Part shown: piece by piece, positions 9,262 to 18,061 of the stretch
Layout: every line of letters starts with the position of its first letter
Position numbering within the stretch: position 1 is the stretch's first letter
Assembly (NCBI GenBank): GCA_030446715.1
Contig: JAUJMU010000011.1
Span: forward strand, 125,503 to 189,502
Length of the DNA stretch: 64,000 bases
Origin: Cytophagales bacterium
Lineage (GTDB): Bacteria; Bacteroidota; Bacteroidia; Cytophagales; 172606-1
Reading direction: 5' to 3'
Notes under the pieces: generated by a model
The model's input: only the letters and a program-made list of their open reading frames with translations
Told to the model about the DNA's origin: nothing
The model's database searches: none
Program-made: the position numbers and the translations under genes

Positions 9262-10125
9262 TTAGCGAACCATGATCTCCCAGGACCGGTCATTGACGCT
9301 GATGGTTACGGTACGCTCACAGTTGCCGTTGCCATAATTCACTGTTCTCTTTAAATCGTTCTGAGGCGTAACTTCCAGAACTCCTTTTACCGGCAACCAG
9401 CTTTTCTGGGAAACCGCACACGATACCGTCAGCACCAGCGGGGAGGCAACGGCAGCTGTGAAGGTTCTGCCATCGCGGCTTTTTCCGCTGGCTGTTCCGG
9501 TGATGGTGACTTCGTCGTCGCCCAGGTCAGTCAGCGTATTTTTGTAATCATACTTTCTGACCCGGTCGCTTGCCCACTCCGTGATTTTGCCGTCCCTCCA
9601 GGTGATTTTACCTCCTTCCACCTTAATGGAAGTAAAGAAAACGGGGTAGCTGGTACTGCTGTAGTCGGTGGTGGTGAACAGTGTCTTTTTGCCTTCTACT
9701 TTGTTATTTTCTACAAAATAATTGTCGAAGGTGATGATCTGCTGACTGTTGTTGGTGCGGTGCCTGCCGGAGTAATCAACCAGAATTTTGCCTTTGCGGC
9801 TACGGCCATCGCGGCTGGTGAGACCAGCGCCGAAGTCAATTACGATACTGCCGGTGCCGTCACCGTTTCGGGTTATAGTGACGGTAGCGCCGTACGTACT
9901 TTCAAATACTTCTTTCTCAGCGGAAACGCGCATGCTGGCACCGCCCCGGTCCATGGCGTCTTCGGCAACCGCGATTACGTCGTCTGATTCACCCAGACCG
10001 GAGGTGTTATCCGTAACGGCTACTTCGTCAGGCTGCGCACTTTTTTCCTCATTTTGATTGCAGGCGGTAAAGGCGAAGCCGAGGGTAAGGGCTACAACCG
10101 ACATTCTCAGAATGGTTTTTTTCAT
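9262..10125 (-). CDS. lipoprotein of unknown function
   Basis: A 287-aa predicted lipoprotein (MKKTILRMSVVALTLGFAF then lipobox FTAC with Cys21). An acidic low-complexity linker (residues about 25-60) leads to a beta-rich domain with repeated short strands such as TVTITRNGDGTGSIVIDFG and KGKILVDYSG. No catalytic motif is seen. It is the last gene of the long minus-strand series that starts with the sigma factor, but a 112-bp gap separates it from the glycosyltransferase gene, so it may have its own promoter. Similar Asp/Gly-rich lipoproteins are common in Cytophagales; function unknown. Confidence 0.6.
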   Translation of the reverse strand: MKKTILRMSVVALTLGFAFTACNQNEEKSAQPDEVAVTDNTSGLGESDDVIAVAEDAMDRGGASMRVSAEKEVFESTYGATVTITRNGDGTGSIVIDFGAGLTSRDGRSRKGKILVDYSGRHRTNNSQQIITFDNYFVENNKVEGKKTLFTTTDYSSTSYPVFFTSIKVEGGKITWRDGKITEWASDRVRKYDYKNTLTDLGDDEVTITGTASGKSRDGRTFTAAVASPLVLTVSCAVSQKSWLPVKGVLEVTPQNDLKRTVNYGNGNCERTVTISVNDRSWEIMVR

Positions 10126-10237
10126 GGCAGTACTTTTCTGGGTTTTGTTTGCGGGTAAGTACCGCTCAGCGCAGAAAGGTAAGCTTTGCTTTCACAGCGG
10201 CCATATAATAATTATAATTCCTGTAAGTGGCAGATAT

Positions 10238-11254
10238 TCAAATGCTTGCTTTTTTACTGTGGAGGAGGCGCCTGTGCAGGTACAGCTCATAAAGTCTGAA
10301 GAGAGGTATCTTGTGCCGGGCCAGCAGAAGTAAAGCTTTGTCGGCGGGATTAAAGGAGGTCACTTTGGCAAGCAATGCAGCGTAAGAGCCGGCGAGATGA
10401 AAATTTTCGGTGAATATTGCCTGCCGGAGATGATAACGTACGGAATGTGCCAGTGCCTGATGTTCAGCGGGAATGTGGTTGAGGTTGTATGCTTTTTCGC
10501 ATACGGTCAGCGTTGAAGCGAGGTGAGGATTTTGCCGGCGGCGGTACCATTTGGTGGAGTCCGACCCGGCGCAGCGGCGTTTGAGGGTAAGCACCTCATC
10601 GAGAAAGAAGTACTTGTAACAGCGGGAAGACCGGACCCAAAAATCAAAATCTTCGTAGCACAGGCTTTCGTCGTATCCACCTAACTCGTCGTACACGGCA
10701 CGGCGGCTCATCATGGTGGGAGTGCAGATAAAATAGCTCCGCAGAATACTGGTGTATACATCACCGGAAGGAACCGGCCTGTCCGGTGTACCGTCTGGCC
10801 CGCGGCTGTAAAAGTTTCCGGCTGGCCGGGAATGTTCATCAATGATTCCCGCATCCGTAAACACCACGCCCCATGATTGGTCTAACCGGCTGAATGTCGC
10901 TACCTGTTTCTTTATCCGGTCAGGCAGCAGCACATCGTCTCCGGCAAGGTCAATGATAAACTCGCCTTTTGCCAGTTGCAGCCCCCGGTTAAAGGCTGCG
11001 CACATACCAAGATTAGTATTCATCGGCAGGAAGATAACAGCGGGAAATCGTACCAGAAACTCGCTGATCCGGGAGACGCTGTCGTCGGTGCTGCCGTCGT
11101 CCACGATGATCAGCTCTACGTTTGGGTACGTCTGGTTCACTACCGACCACAGGGCTTCCTGCACGAACCTTCCCTGGTTGTAGCAAAGGCAGATTACCGT
11201 CACCAGCGGAAGGTGTGTTGCAGGAGTTGCCCGAAGAGGAGTTGACGGAGACAA
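10238..11254 (-). CDS. family 2 glycosyltransferase
   Basis: A 338-aa GT-A fold glycosyltransferase that moves a sugar from an activated donor onto an unknown acceptor. The N-terminal nucleotide-sugar domain starts at about residue 17 (LVTVICLCYNQGRFVQEAL) with the WSVVNQTYPNVELIIVDDGS motif and the metal-binding DD in IDLAGDDVLLP. The middle holds GGYDESLCYEDFDFWVR, the ED motif typical of catalytic-base regions in GT2 enzymes. No membrane segments. The nearest genes (HMA protein upstream, lipoprotein downstream) do not form a polysaccharide cluster, so the product is unknown. Confidence 0.88.
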   Translation of the reverse strand: MSPSTPLRATPATHLPLVTVICLCYNQGRFVQEALWSVVNQTYPNVELIIVDDGSTDDSVSRISEFLVRFPAVIFLPMNTNLGMCAAFNRGLQLAKGEFIIDLAGDDVLLPDRIKKQVATFSRLDQSWGVVFTDAGIIDEHSRPAGNFYSRGPDGTPDRPVPSGDVYTSILRSYFICTPTMMSRRAVYDELGGYDESLCYEDFDFWVRSSRCYKYFFLDEVLTLKRRCAGSDSTKWYRRRQNPHLASTLTVCEKAYNLNHIPAEHQALAHSVRYHLRQAIFTENFHLAGSYAALLAKVTSFNPADKALLLLARHKIPLFRLYELYLHRRLLHSKKASI

Positions 11255-11341
11255 AGTTGCCGAGGAAAGAGGACGGCAAAAGCACCGTCCTCTTTCACAA
11301 AGTTAGTCAGGCAGATCCGGATTCTGATCTCCGGCAATTGG

Positions 11342-11692
11342 TTAGTCTACGTGAGAAGGGGCATCTTTCTTACAGCATGCTTCCAGGGCATTATAAGCTT
11401 TAGCATCGGCCGGCAGCTCGTCGGCATCGTAGCCGCTCTTGTTAATGGCCTGTTTGATCTTGCTGATGTCCGTCTTTTTCGGGTTATAGACTACGGTTAT
11501 TACTTTGGATGGCACATCCAGATCAGAAACTTTTACACCTTTTTCGTACGCCAGATACTTCTCAATGGTTGCCTTGCACATTTTGCATACAGCCGAGGTT
11601 TTGATCTGTACTTTGGCTTCATTGCCGTTCTGTCCGAAGGAAGAAGTGAGTCCGGCCAAAAATAACGCGGTGATTGCAACTGCTTTTTTCAT
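11342..11692 (-). CDS. exported heavy-metal-associated (HMA) domain protein
   Basis: A 116-aa protein with a signal peptide (about residues 1-20, cut near SSFGQ) and one HMA ferredoxin-like domain. The metal-binding CKMC motif is at Cys36 and Cys39 (TSAVCKMCKATIEKYL), as in copper chaperones. It has an extra Cys-Cys pair at 106-107 near the C-terminus, absent from the minimal domain. It is the third gene of a minus-strand group with the TonB receptor and the Cys-rich HYC_CC_PP-type protein. A periplasmic copper or other soft-metal carrier role is inferred from the motif and the neighbours; the metal itself cannot be read from the sequence. Confidence 0.85.
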   Translation of the reverse strand: MKKAVAITALFLAGLTSSFGQNGNEAKVQIKTSAVCKMCKATIEKYLAYEKGVKVSDLDVPSKVITVVYNPKKTDISKIKQAINKSGYDADELPADAKAYNALEACCKKDAPSHVD

Positions 11693-11717
11693 GATTTTCT
11701 AAAAGTTATTTGATTAG

Positions 11718-11763
11718 TTCTCAATTCTCAATTCTCAATTCTCAATTCTCAATTCTCAATTCT
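11718..11763. repeat. heptanucleotide tandem repeat, about 6.5 copies
   Basis: Nearly perfect tandem copies of TTCTCAA. The tract fills the gap between the HMA gene start and the TonB-receptor stop and overlaps the first bases of the stop codon at 11762-11764. As the most regular member of the tract family it is the most likely to vary in copy number. Confidence 0.9.
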
Positions 11764-14047
11764 ATTTTATCCTGAACCGCATACCGGCGTAAATCATCCG
11801 GCCGTACACGGGTCCCCAGATCAAAGATGCATCAAAGTCCGGGCCAAAGGGCTGATCAGCGCCAATGATGGGATCGGGCTGGCGGAAATTCCCCAGGTTC
11901 TCGCCTCCCAGGTATACGTCCCACTTGCGGAAGGACCGGGTGATCTGCGCATTCATAAGTGCATAGTTGGGCGAAAAGGTGTCCGGCCGATTACCGCCTG
12001 CATCGGTGAACTTGCCCGGTATCCGCCTGGCACCGATCAGTTGGGTGGTGAAGTCAAACTTCCACTTGTCGAATTTGGTTGCGTAACCCACGTTGAAAAG
12101 CAGCCGGTGGCGACTCACGAAAGGACGGCGGATCAACTCGTCACCGATGGTGGTCCGCACGTCGTAAAATTTATAAGCAGCCTTTACATCCATTCGCTTT
12201 ACCGGCTGAAACTGCACTTCTGCCTGAGCACTGTTGGCAAATGATTTTCCGTTCAGGTTATAAAAGAAAATCTTGCCGGGGTCAGTGTCCATATCCATCA
12301 CCAGCTGATTGGTGAAGTCAGTGCGGTAAAAGTCAAGGCTGACGGCGGCATTCCTACCCAAAGCAGTAAAGTCGTGCGTCAGGCTGGCACCGTAGTTCCA
12401 CGCCCTTTCCGGCAATAGATTACCATTCACCACCAGTTGCCGCGAACTGACCAGCACCGGCGTATTTTCGGCAATGGGATTAGGCACCCGGAAACCGCTG
12501 CCGGCTGAAGCCCGCAGAGCAGTAGTGGGGGTAAGGTTGTACTTCAGGTGCAGGCGCGGCGTCACGAATGGGCCGTACAGGTTATGAAAATCGGCCCGTA
12601 AGCCAGCTACTGCCGTAAACTTCTCCCCGGAAGTCCATGTGTATTCGCCGAAAACGCCGGGTACTGATTCTGTGCGGGCAAAGGCTGAGTCACGGTAAGC
12701 CTCCTGGTAATCGTCGAGCAGGTAGCTGGCTCCCATCTTGATGCCGTGATTGGTGGTACCAATGATGGACTGGTAAATCAGATTTGCGTACAAAGTACGC
12801 TGCCGGCCCCGGTAAGTATTCAGGCCGAAAAAAGCATCCTGTTCGTGATTGACCACAGAAGTCACAAGACCTATACCCTTGTAGGGAGTCTGCGGAAAAA
12901 TAATACCGGTTTTAGAAAAGGCTTCCACCCGGCGGACAGTACTGCCCGTGCCGTACACGTGCATGGTTTTTTCCACGGGCATTTCGTGGCCCATTGACGG
13001 GTCGTATTCCATCACAATTTCGGTGTGCCGCATTGACTGGTCATAAAAGGCCATTTGCCCGCCCCGGCGGTTCTCGTACAGGGCTTTTACGCCAAACTGC
13101 GCCTTCAGCCGGTCACCGTCGTATTTCCAGCGGTTGATGCCGTTGTACTGGGTAAACATGGGCGTATCCAGAAATCCGTCGTTGTTGCGGTCCATACGGC
13201 CCAGTTCATCACCAAGGCGGCTCGAATGCAGCAGGAAGCCGGTACTCCACCGCTTGTTCAGCTTATGCGCTGAATTGAGGTTGATCTCGGCCCGGCCCAT
13301 GTCGTTGAGGTAAGCGTTCAGGTACAGTTTCTCACTGTCCTCGGGCTTCTGCAACTCCACGTTGATCTGCCCGGTGATGGATTCATAGCCGTTCACGACC
13401 GAACCGGCTCCCTTGCCCACGTCAATGGAGGATACCCAGGTGCCCGGTGTGTAGTTCAGGCCGTAGACGGTGGAAAGGCCCCGGATAGAAGGTACATTCT
13501 CGGAATTGATCTGTACATACGTGCCGTCCAGGCCCAGCATCTGAATCTGTTTGGCTCCCGTAACAGCGTCGCTGTAGGAAACATCCACGGAAGCGTTGGT
13601 TTCAAAGCTCTCCGACAGGTTGCAGCAGGCGGCCTTCTGGAGTTCCTTAGCCGTAATGGTTTCGGTTTTCATCGGGTCAACGGCCGAGATGCGGCTACCG
13701 AAGGAACGGGACTCTACGACCACTTCCGCCAAAGTAGTGTTGGACTGCAGCACTATTTCAATTGTGGTCTGGCCGTGTATGTGAATGGTATCAGTTTTAT
13801 AGCCCACAAAACTGATGAGCAGGGGCGTATGCTGGTCTTGCGGTTGAAGGAGACTGAACTTGCCTTCTCCATCGGAAGTAGTGCCTTGGGTGGTGCCCAG
13901 CCAATAAATGCTGGCACCCGGCAGCGGGTCTTTCTGTCCGGCGCTGCTGCCATCCCGGACAATTCCCGAAATGGTCTGGGCGGTGGTGGTCAGGTGAAAG
14001 GTAACCAGCAGCAAAAATGCTGTCAAGGCAACTGGTTTGGATTTCAT
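11762..14047 (-). CDS. TonB-dependent outer-membrane receptor, probable metal transport
   Basis: A 761-aa receptor when started at the ATG at 14045-14047 (MKSKPVALTAFLLL, signal peptide ending near TTTAQ); an upstream in-frame extension to 14122 lacks signal character. Order of parts: signal, carboxypeptidase-like beta domain (ISGIVRDGSS to LQSNTT), TonB-box-like link, plug domain with a Cys-Cys pair at residues 141-142 (ELQKAACCNLSESF), then a 22-strand-type barrel ending in the aromatic-terminated FRIK. The plug segment KQIQMLGLDGTYVQINSENV is typical of the receptor type found next to HMA proteins in Bacteroidota. With its neighbours it probably moves copper or a similar metal across the outer membrane; the substrate is inferred. 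Confidence 0.87.
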   Translation of the reverse strand: MKSKPVALTAFLLLVTFHLTTTAQTISGIVRDGSSAGQKDPLPGASIYWLGTTQGTTSDGEGKFSLLQPQDQHTPLLISFVGYKTDTIHIHGQTTIEIVLQSNTTLAEVVVESRSFGSRISAVDPMKTETITAKELQKAACCNLSESFETNASVDVSYSDAVTGAKQIQMLGLDGTYVQINSENVPSIRGLSTVYGLNYTPGTWVSSIDVGKGAGSVVNGYESITGQINVELQKPEDSEKLYLNAYLNDMGRAEINLNSAHKLNKRWSTGFLLHSSRLGDELGRMDRNNDGFLDTPMFTQYNGINRWKYDGDRLKAQFGVKALYENRRGGQMAFYDQSMRHTEIVMEYDPSMGHEMPVEKTMHVYGTGSTVRRVEAFSKTGIIFPQTPYKGIGLVTSVVNHEQDAFFGLNTYRGRQRTLYANLIYQSIIGTTNHGIKMGASYLLDDYQEAYRDSAFARTESVPGVFGEYTWTSGEKFTAVAGLRADFHNLYGPFVTPRLHLKYNLTPTTALRASAGSGFRVPNPIAENTPVLVSSRQLVVNGNLLPERAWNYGASLTHDFTALGRNAAVSLDFYRTDFTNQLVMDMDTDPGKIFFYNLNGKSFANSAQAEVQFQPVKRMDVKAAYKFYDVRTTIGDELIRRPFVSRHRLLFNVGYATKFDKWKFDFTTQLIGARRIPGKFTDAGGNRPDTFSPNYALMNAQITRSFRKWDVYLGGENLGNFRQPDPIIGADQPFGPDFDASLIWGPVYGRMIYAGMRFRIK

Positions 14048-14155
14048 AAAGTTTTTAGCGGAATAGATTACACATAGGTGACTGCCTCTGAGGAAGACAG
14101 CAAAAGCTACCCCACTATGCACAAAAGCAAAGCAGGCGGCAAGTGTAATGATCCG

Positions 14156-14581
14156 CTAAACGACGAGGGTGCAATGTTTGGTCAGCAGGGTACGACCGGC
14201 GACCGGGGGCGAAGAATTGGTGTAGGAACAGGCAGTTTCGCTCTTTTCAATGAGCAGATTGAAAACATTCACCAACTTTTCCGCTACAAAAAAGCAGAAG
14301 CTGGAAAAAACCTTGGAAAGCTTCTCCTGGATGGAAACGAAATCAACCTGAATGTAATGGGTATTTACTTCGCAGCAGTTATCTGCTTTTACGGTGGCCG
14401 CTCCGGCGGGAATAACAGCCTGAGTTGACTTTTTAGAGCAGCAGCTCTTTTGAGAATGGGCAGACAGTGATTTTTTGCCGCTCATCAGACAAGTGTGTTC
14501 CACAAAGCCCATACCGGTGTTGAGGGTGATAATCACCCCAAGCATCAGAAATGCGAATATGCGGGAACGAACTGCCTTCAT
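14156..14581 (-). CDS. HYC_CC_PP-type small Cys-rich membrane protein
   Basis: A 141-aa protein from the ATG at 14579-14581; a TTG three codons upstream is less likely. One N-terminal hydrophobic segment (residues 8-25), then a His/Cys motif (EHTC, His29 and Cys31), Cys-Cys pairs at 47-48 and 69-70, a second hydrophobic stretch near 92-111, and Pro-Pro at 125-126 before a C-terminal HCTLVV. This order matches the Bacteroidota family named for its HYC, CC and PP motifs, which is often found beside TonB receptors. The paired cysteines suggest soft-metal binding. It is 108 bp upstream of the receptor gene, on the same strand, and just downstream of crtB. Confidence 0.72.
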   Translation of the reverse strand: MKAVRSRIFAFLMLGVIITLNTGMGFVEHTCLMSGKKSLSAHSQKSCCSKKSTQAVIPAGAATVKADNCCEVNTHYIQVDFVSIQEKLSKVFSSFCFFVAEKLVNVFNLLIEKSETACSYTNSSPPVAGRTLLTKHCTLVV

Positions 14582-14630
14582 AGGGTGCAAATATCGGAAA
14601 GAGAAACTACAATTTCAAGACCTTTTTTAG

Positions 14631-15464
14631 CTATAAATAGTTCATTTTGTGCTGAAAGTATGTCTGCACCAGCAACGCCATCTTCTGATTGTCCGGCACG
14701 CGGATGCGTTCGTGCAGTATCCGGGAGGGCGGCATCTTCTTGATTTTCCGGAACAGGGTTTTGTAGTAGAGGTACGCCAGGTATACGCCCCATTTAGCCC
14801 CCTGCGGCAACCGGATGATCCCTTCGTAAGCGGCATCAAAATCGGCCTGAATGTAGGCTTCAATCTCCGCTTTGGCTGATTCGGTGAAGGATCCGAAGTT
14901 GACGCCGGGAAAATACACGCGTCCCCGTTCGTGGTAGTCGCTGCGGATGTCGCGCAGGAAATTTACTTTCTGAAAAGCGGCTCCCAACCGGCGGGCCGGT
15001 TCTTTCAGGTCGTCGTACATCTGCTTGTTGCCCTCGCAGAATATCCGCAGGCACATTAGTCCTACCACTTCGGCCGAGCCGTAGATGTATTCGGCGTACC
15101 CTTCCTGGTTATATTCCTGCTGGTGGAGGTCCATCTCCATGCTGTTGAGGAAAGCGTCAATCAGGTGCTGGTCAATGTGGTATTTGTTCACGATCAGCTG
15201 GAAGGAGTGGAGGACGGGATTCAGGCTGATCCGGTCGCGGATGGCCTTGTACGTGTCCTGCCGGAATCCGCTGAGCAGATCTGCTTTGTTATAAGCGTGG
15301 AAAGTATCTACGATCTCATCGGCATAGCGCACAAAGCCGTAGATGGCGTAAATGGGCAGGCGGTACCGGGCGTCGAGGGTTTTGATGCCCAGCGTAAACG
15401 AGGTACTGTAATGCTGGGTGATGAGCCGGCTGCATTTCAGCGTGGTTTCGTCAAATAACTCCAT
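14631..15464 (-). CDS. crtB: phytoene synthase
   Basis: A predicted 277-aa squalene/phytoene synthase from the ATG at 15462-15464 (MELFDETTLK); an upstream start at 15503 adds 13 unlikely residues. It joins two geranylgeranyl diphosphates into phytoene. Both Asp-rich motifs are present: DEIVD and, about 120 residues later, NFLRDIRSD, each binding Mg-diphosphate. The family signature YGFVRYADEIVD and the RVYFPG segment are also clear. The gene lies 166 bp downstream of crtI on the same strand, and the pair implies carotenoid production in the membrane. No cyclase or hydroxylase gene is visible here. Confidence 0.94.
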   Translation of the reverse strand: MELFDETTLKCSRLITQHYSTSFTLGIKTLDARYRLPIYAIYGFVRYADEIVDTFHAYNKADLLSGFRQDTYKAIRDRISLNPVLHSFQLIVNKYHIDQHLIDAFLNSMEMDLHQQEYNQEGYAEYIYGSAEVVGLMCLRIFCEGNKQMYDDLKEPARRLGAAFQKVNFLRDIRSDYHERGRVYFPGVNFGSFTESAKAEIEAYIQADFDAAYEGIIRLPQGAKWGVYLAYLYYKTLFRKIKKMPPSRILHERIRVPDNQKMALLVQTYFQHKMNYL

Positions 15465-15630
15465 AATCAGATAGTGATGGCCGCTGGTCTGGTTAACACA
15501 CAAGGTAGAGATTTTTCACAAAGAATTCAGCTGGCGACAGGCAAAATCAGCTGGCAGAAAGCTTTCCAGAGGTATCTATAACCAAATGAGAGGCAAATTG
15601 TTATTGTACACTTATTTTCACTGACCCGAA

Positions 15631-17106
15631 TCAACTGAATTCCTTTGCGATTTCCTTCGCGACCACCTGCCCCGAAATCAGGGAGGGCGGTACGCCGGGT
15701 CCCGGCACTGTCAGCTGGCCGGTGTAGTACAGGTTATCCACTTTCCTGCTTTTCAGCGAAGGTTTCAATAATGCCGTTTGCATCAGCGTATTGGCCAGCC
15801 CGTAAGCATTGCCCTTGAAAGCGTGGTAATCGGCTTTGAAGTCGCGGTGCGCGTAGCTGCGCTTAAATACCACAGCGTCCCGGATGCTCTGGCCGGTCAG
15901 CTTCTCCAGCCGGTCCATTACCAGGTGGTAATACCTCTCGCGAAACTCCTCCGTATCTTCCAGGTCCGGCGCCAGCGGAATCAGGACGAACAGGTTTTCG
16001 CAGCCGTCCGGCGCCACGCCGGGGTCCGTCTGCGACGGGGCCGATACGTAAAACAGGGGCTTGGTGGGCCATTTGGGCGTCTGGTATATTTCTTTGGCGT
16101 GCAGCCCGAAATCCGCGTCAAAAAACAGGTTGTGATGCCGCAGCCGCTTCAGCTTTTTGTTGATGCCGAGGTAAAACAGCAGCGAAGACGGTGCCATTAC
16201 CCGTTTGTTCCAGTAGTCATCAGAGTAGCTGCGGCTTTCGGTGCCCAGCAACTGACTTTCCACGTGCTGGTAATCGGCTCCGGCCACGACGATGTCTGCT
16301 TCGTAAGTGTGGCCGGCGGTAATCACTTTCCGGGCTTTTCCGCCGGTGATCTCTATCTTCTGTACTTCCTGATTATACCGGAAGGTTACGCCTTTCTCTT
16401 CGGCCAGCTTGGCCATACCCTCCACTATTTTGTGCATCCCGCCCATCGGGTACCAAGTGCCCAGTTGGATATCCGCGTAATTCATGAGGCTGTACAGGGC
16501 CGGCGTATTCTGCGGCACCGCCCCCAGAAAGAGAATCGGGAACTCCATCAGCTGCAAGATCTTTTCATTCCGGAAAAAGCGCCGCACGTGGGTGTGAAAC
16601 GACTGGAAAATATCCATCCGGAGGGCACTGATCAGTATCCGCGGGTCAATGAACTCTGTAACCGACCGGCTGGGCTTGTGCACAAATTCATTGATACCTA
16701 CCTGATACTTGTACGCCGCCTGTTTCAGGAACGCATCGAGTTGCCGGCTGCTGCCCGGCTCCAGCGATTCAAACAGGGCATGAAATTTTTCCATCCGGGC
16801 CGGGAGGTCCATAAAATCATCTTCGCCGAATATGACCGTGTAGGATGGATCAAGCCGCACGAGTTTGTAATAATCGGATGGATGCTTGCCGAACCGGGCA
16901 AAGTAGGCTTCAAAAACATCGGGCATCCAGTACCAGCTGGGACCCATGTCAAACACGAAACCTTTTTCGGAGAATTGCCGGGCCCTGCCACCGGGGGAAT
17001 CATTTTTTTCCAGCACCGTAACCTCAAAGCCCTGACTGGCAAGGTTGGTAGCGGCGGATAAACCCGCAAATCCGGAACCGATTACTATGACTTTTTTACC
17101 GATCAC
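15631..17106 (-). CDS. crtI: phytoene desaturase
   Basis: A 491-aa FAD-dependent carotenoid desaturase that introduces double bases into phytoene to give coloured products such as lycopene. The dinucleotide-binding motif is at the N-terminus (VIVIGSGFAGLSAATNLASQ, residues 6-25), followed by VLEKNDSPGGRARQF and the CrtI hallmark FDMGPSWYWMPDVFE. The C-terminal signature (NLYYTGQLTVPGPGVPPSLISG) is intact. Length is normal. It sits downstream of the sigma-factor gene, from which it is separated by a hairpin terminator, and upstream of crtB, as in many carotenoid loci of Bacteroidota. Confidence 0.95.
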   Translation of the reverse strand: MIGKKVIVIGSGFAGLSAATNLASQGFEVTVLEKNDSPGGRARQFSEKGFVFDMGPSWYWMPDVFEAYFARFGKHPSDYYKLVRLDPSYTVIFGEDDFMDLPARMEKFHALFESLEPGSSRQLDAFLKQAAYKYQVGINEFVHKPSRSVTEFIDPRILISALRMDIFQSFHTHVRRFFRNEKILQLMEFPILFLGAVPQNTPALYSLMNYADIQLGTWYPMGGMHKIVEGMAKLAEEKGVTFRYNQEVQKIEITGGKARKVITAGHTYEADIVVAGADYQHVESQLLGTESRSYSDDYWNKRVMAPSSLLFYLGINKKLKRLRHHNLFFDADFGLHAKEIYQTPKWPTKPLFYVSAPSQTDPGVAPDGCENLFVLIPLAPDLEDTEEFRERYYHLVMDRLEKLTGQSIRDAVVFKRSYAHRDFKADYHAFKGNAYGLANTLMQTALLKPSLKSRKVDNLYYTGQLTVPGPGVPPSLISGQVVAKEIAKEFS

Positions 17107-17159
17107 AAAAAAAATTAAAGGTGTTGCTGCCGTGCCTGATGTATACCGTAATAGACAAA

Positions 17160-17193
17160 AAACTACCCAAACGCAAAATGGTTTGGGTAGTTT
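17160..17193 (-). terminator. terminator after the sigma-factor gene
   Basis: Perfect 13-bp arms (17160-17172 and 17181-17193) with an 8-nt loop; T-rich on the minus strand after the stem. It separates the sigma factor from crtI, so crtI probably has its own promoter or depends on partial read-through. Confidence 0.75.
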
Positions 17194-17229
17194 AATAATT
17201 TAGCAGGCTATTTTATGCCCCTGCACCGG

Positions 17230-17742
17230 TCAGGATGCGTAGGCATAATTCTGCAGGTTTTCCTTCAGCTCCTTACGGGCAATGTGAATCCGGTTTTTGA
17301 CCGTCCCGATCGGGATGTTCAGCTTCTGGGCAATCTCGTGGTACTTAAAACCCCGGAAATACATCATAAACGGGGTCCGGTAAACCTCATCCAGTCTCTC
17401 CATTGCCTGGTCTATGTCGTCCATCGCGAAGGTGGAATAGGCCAAGTTCTTTGTGATTGCCGCCGGAGAATTGAGGTAATGTAAATTGCTGGTTGAGTCA
17501 ATAAATGTGTTTCTTCTCACCATCCGCTGGTAGTTGGTAATGAAGGTGTTCTTCATAATGGTGTACAACCACGCTTTCAGATTGGTACCGTCCGCAAATT
17601 TCTCGCGGTTTACAAATGCTTTCATCAGCGTTTCCTGCAACAGATCGTTTGCATCTTCGCTGTCTTTTGTGAGTCGCATGGCGAAAGGCTTAAGCGACCG
17701 GGATACCTTATTGATAGAATAAGTGAACTCTAGGGCAGTCAT
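17230..17742 (-). CDS. ECF-like RNA polymerase sigma factor
   Basis: A 170-aa sigma-70-family factor with region 2 in the first half (DSEDANDLLQETLMKAFVN, LKAWLYTIMKNTFITNYQR) and region 4 helix-turn-helix in the second half (YRTPFMMYFRGFKYHEIAQKLN with IGTVKNRIHIARKEL). The linker holds a long insertion-like loop (residues about 75-110). No anti-sigma factor gene is adjacent. The position just upstream of crtI and crtB suggests it controls carotenoid synthesis, as light- or stress-linked sigma factors do at other carotenoid loci; that is inferred. A good Bacteroidota-type promoter lies 24 bp upstream. Confidence 0.9.
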   Translation of the reverse strand: MTALEFTYSINKVSRSLKPFAMRLTKDSEDANDLLQETLMKAFVNREKFADGTNLKAWLYTIMKNTFITNYQRMVRRNTFIDSTSNLHYLNSPAAITKNLAYSTFAMDDIDQAMERLDEVYRTPFMMYFRGFKYHEIAQKLNIPIGTVKNRIHIARKELKENLQNYAYAS

Positions 17743-18061
17743 AGGGCTTTTGAGTTTTGTTTAACCAAATGTACGTAAAGGTTAAACAATAGTTCAAACA
17801 TTTATCGAACTATTTTTTCTGCCGGCTCAACAAAGTGTCAGGACGTGGGGTAAGTTCTGGTTTTCAGAATGACCTTTGCGCCTTCAGAATATGCGCAACC
17901 TGTATCGTTCTACAGCTGTAGTAGCAGCTGAGTTCAATAAAATCTAAATATAAGTGGTTGTGCAGCAAGAATTTTGCGTTAAAGGGACAAGTAGACTACG
18001 GAGCCGTTGTGCCGAGAAAGATAAGATTAGTGTTTAAGTAATTATCAAAAAAAGTTAAACG
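17743..18061. other. intergenic region, 319 bp
   Basis: The stretch lies between the LytTR regulator and sigma-factor genes, both on the minus strand. It holds the sigma-factor promoter near its left end. The rest is AT-rich with a short palindrome (AGCTG around 17924 and 17933) but no repeat tract or gene that I can support. Confidence 0.5.
17766..17798 (-). promoter_or_regulatory. Bacteroidota-type promoter of the sigma-factor gene
   Basis: On the minus strand the -7 box TACATTTG is at 17773-17766 and an upstream TTTG (-33) is at 17798-17795, 21 bp apart. This matches the TTTG and TAnnTTTG consensus. Transcription would begin about 17 bases before the start codon. Confidence 0.65.

Noticed and set aside
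14588-14620. Promoter-like TTG-N20-GATATTTG upstream of the HYC_CC_PP gene
   Set aside because: The -7 box deviates from TAnnTTTG and would start transcription at the ATG itself, so a leaderless transcript would be needed.
15778-17061. 427-codon plus-strand open frame
   Set aside because: It is the antisense shadow of crtI, which has all CrtI motifs.
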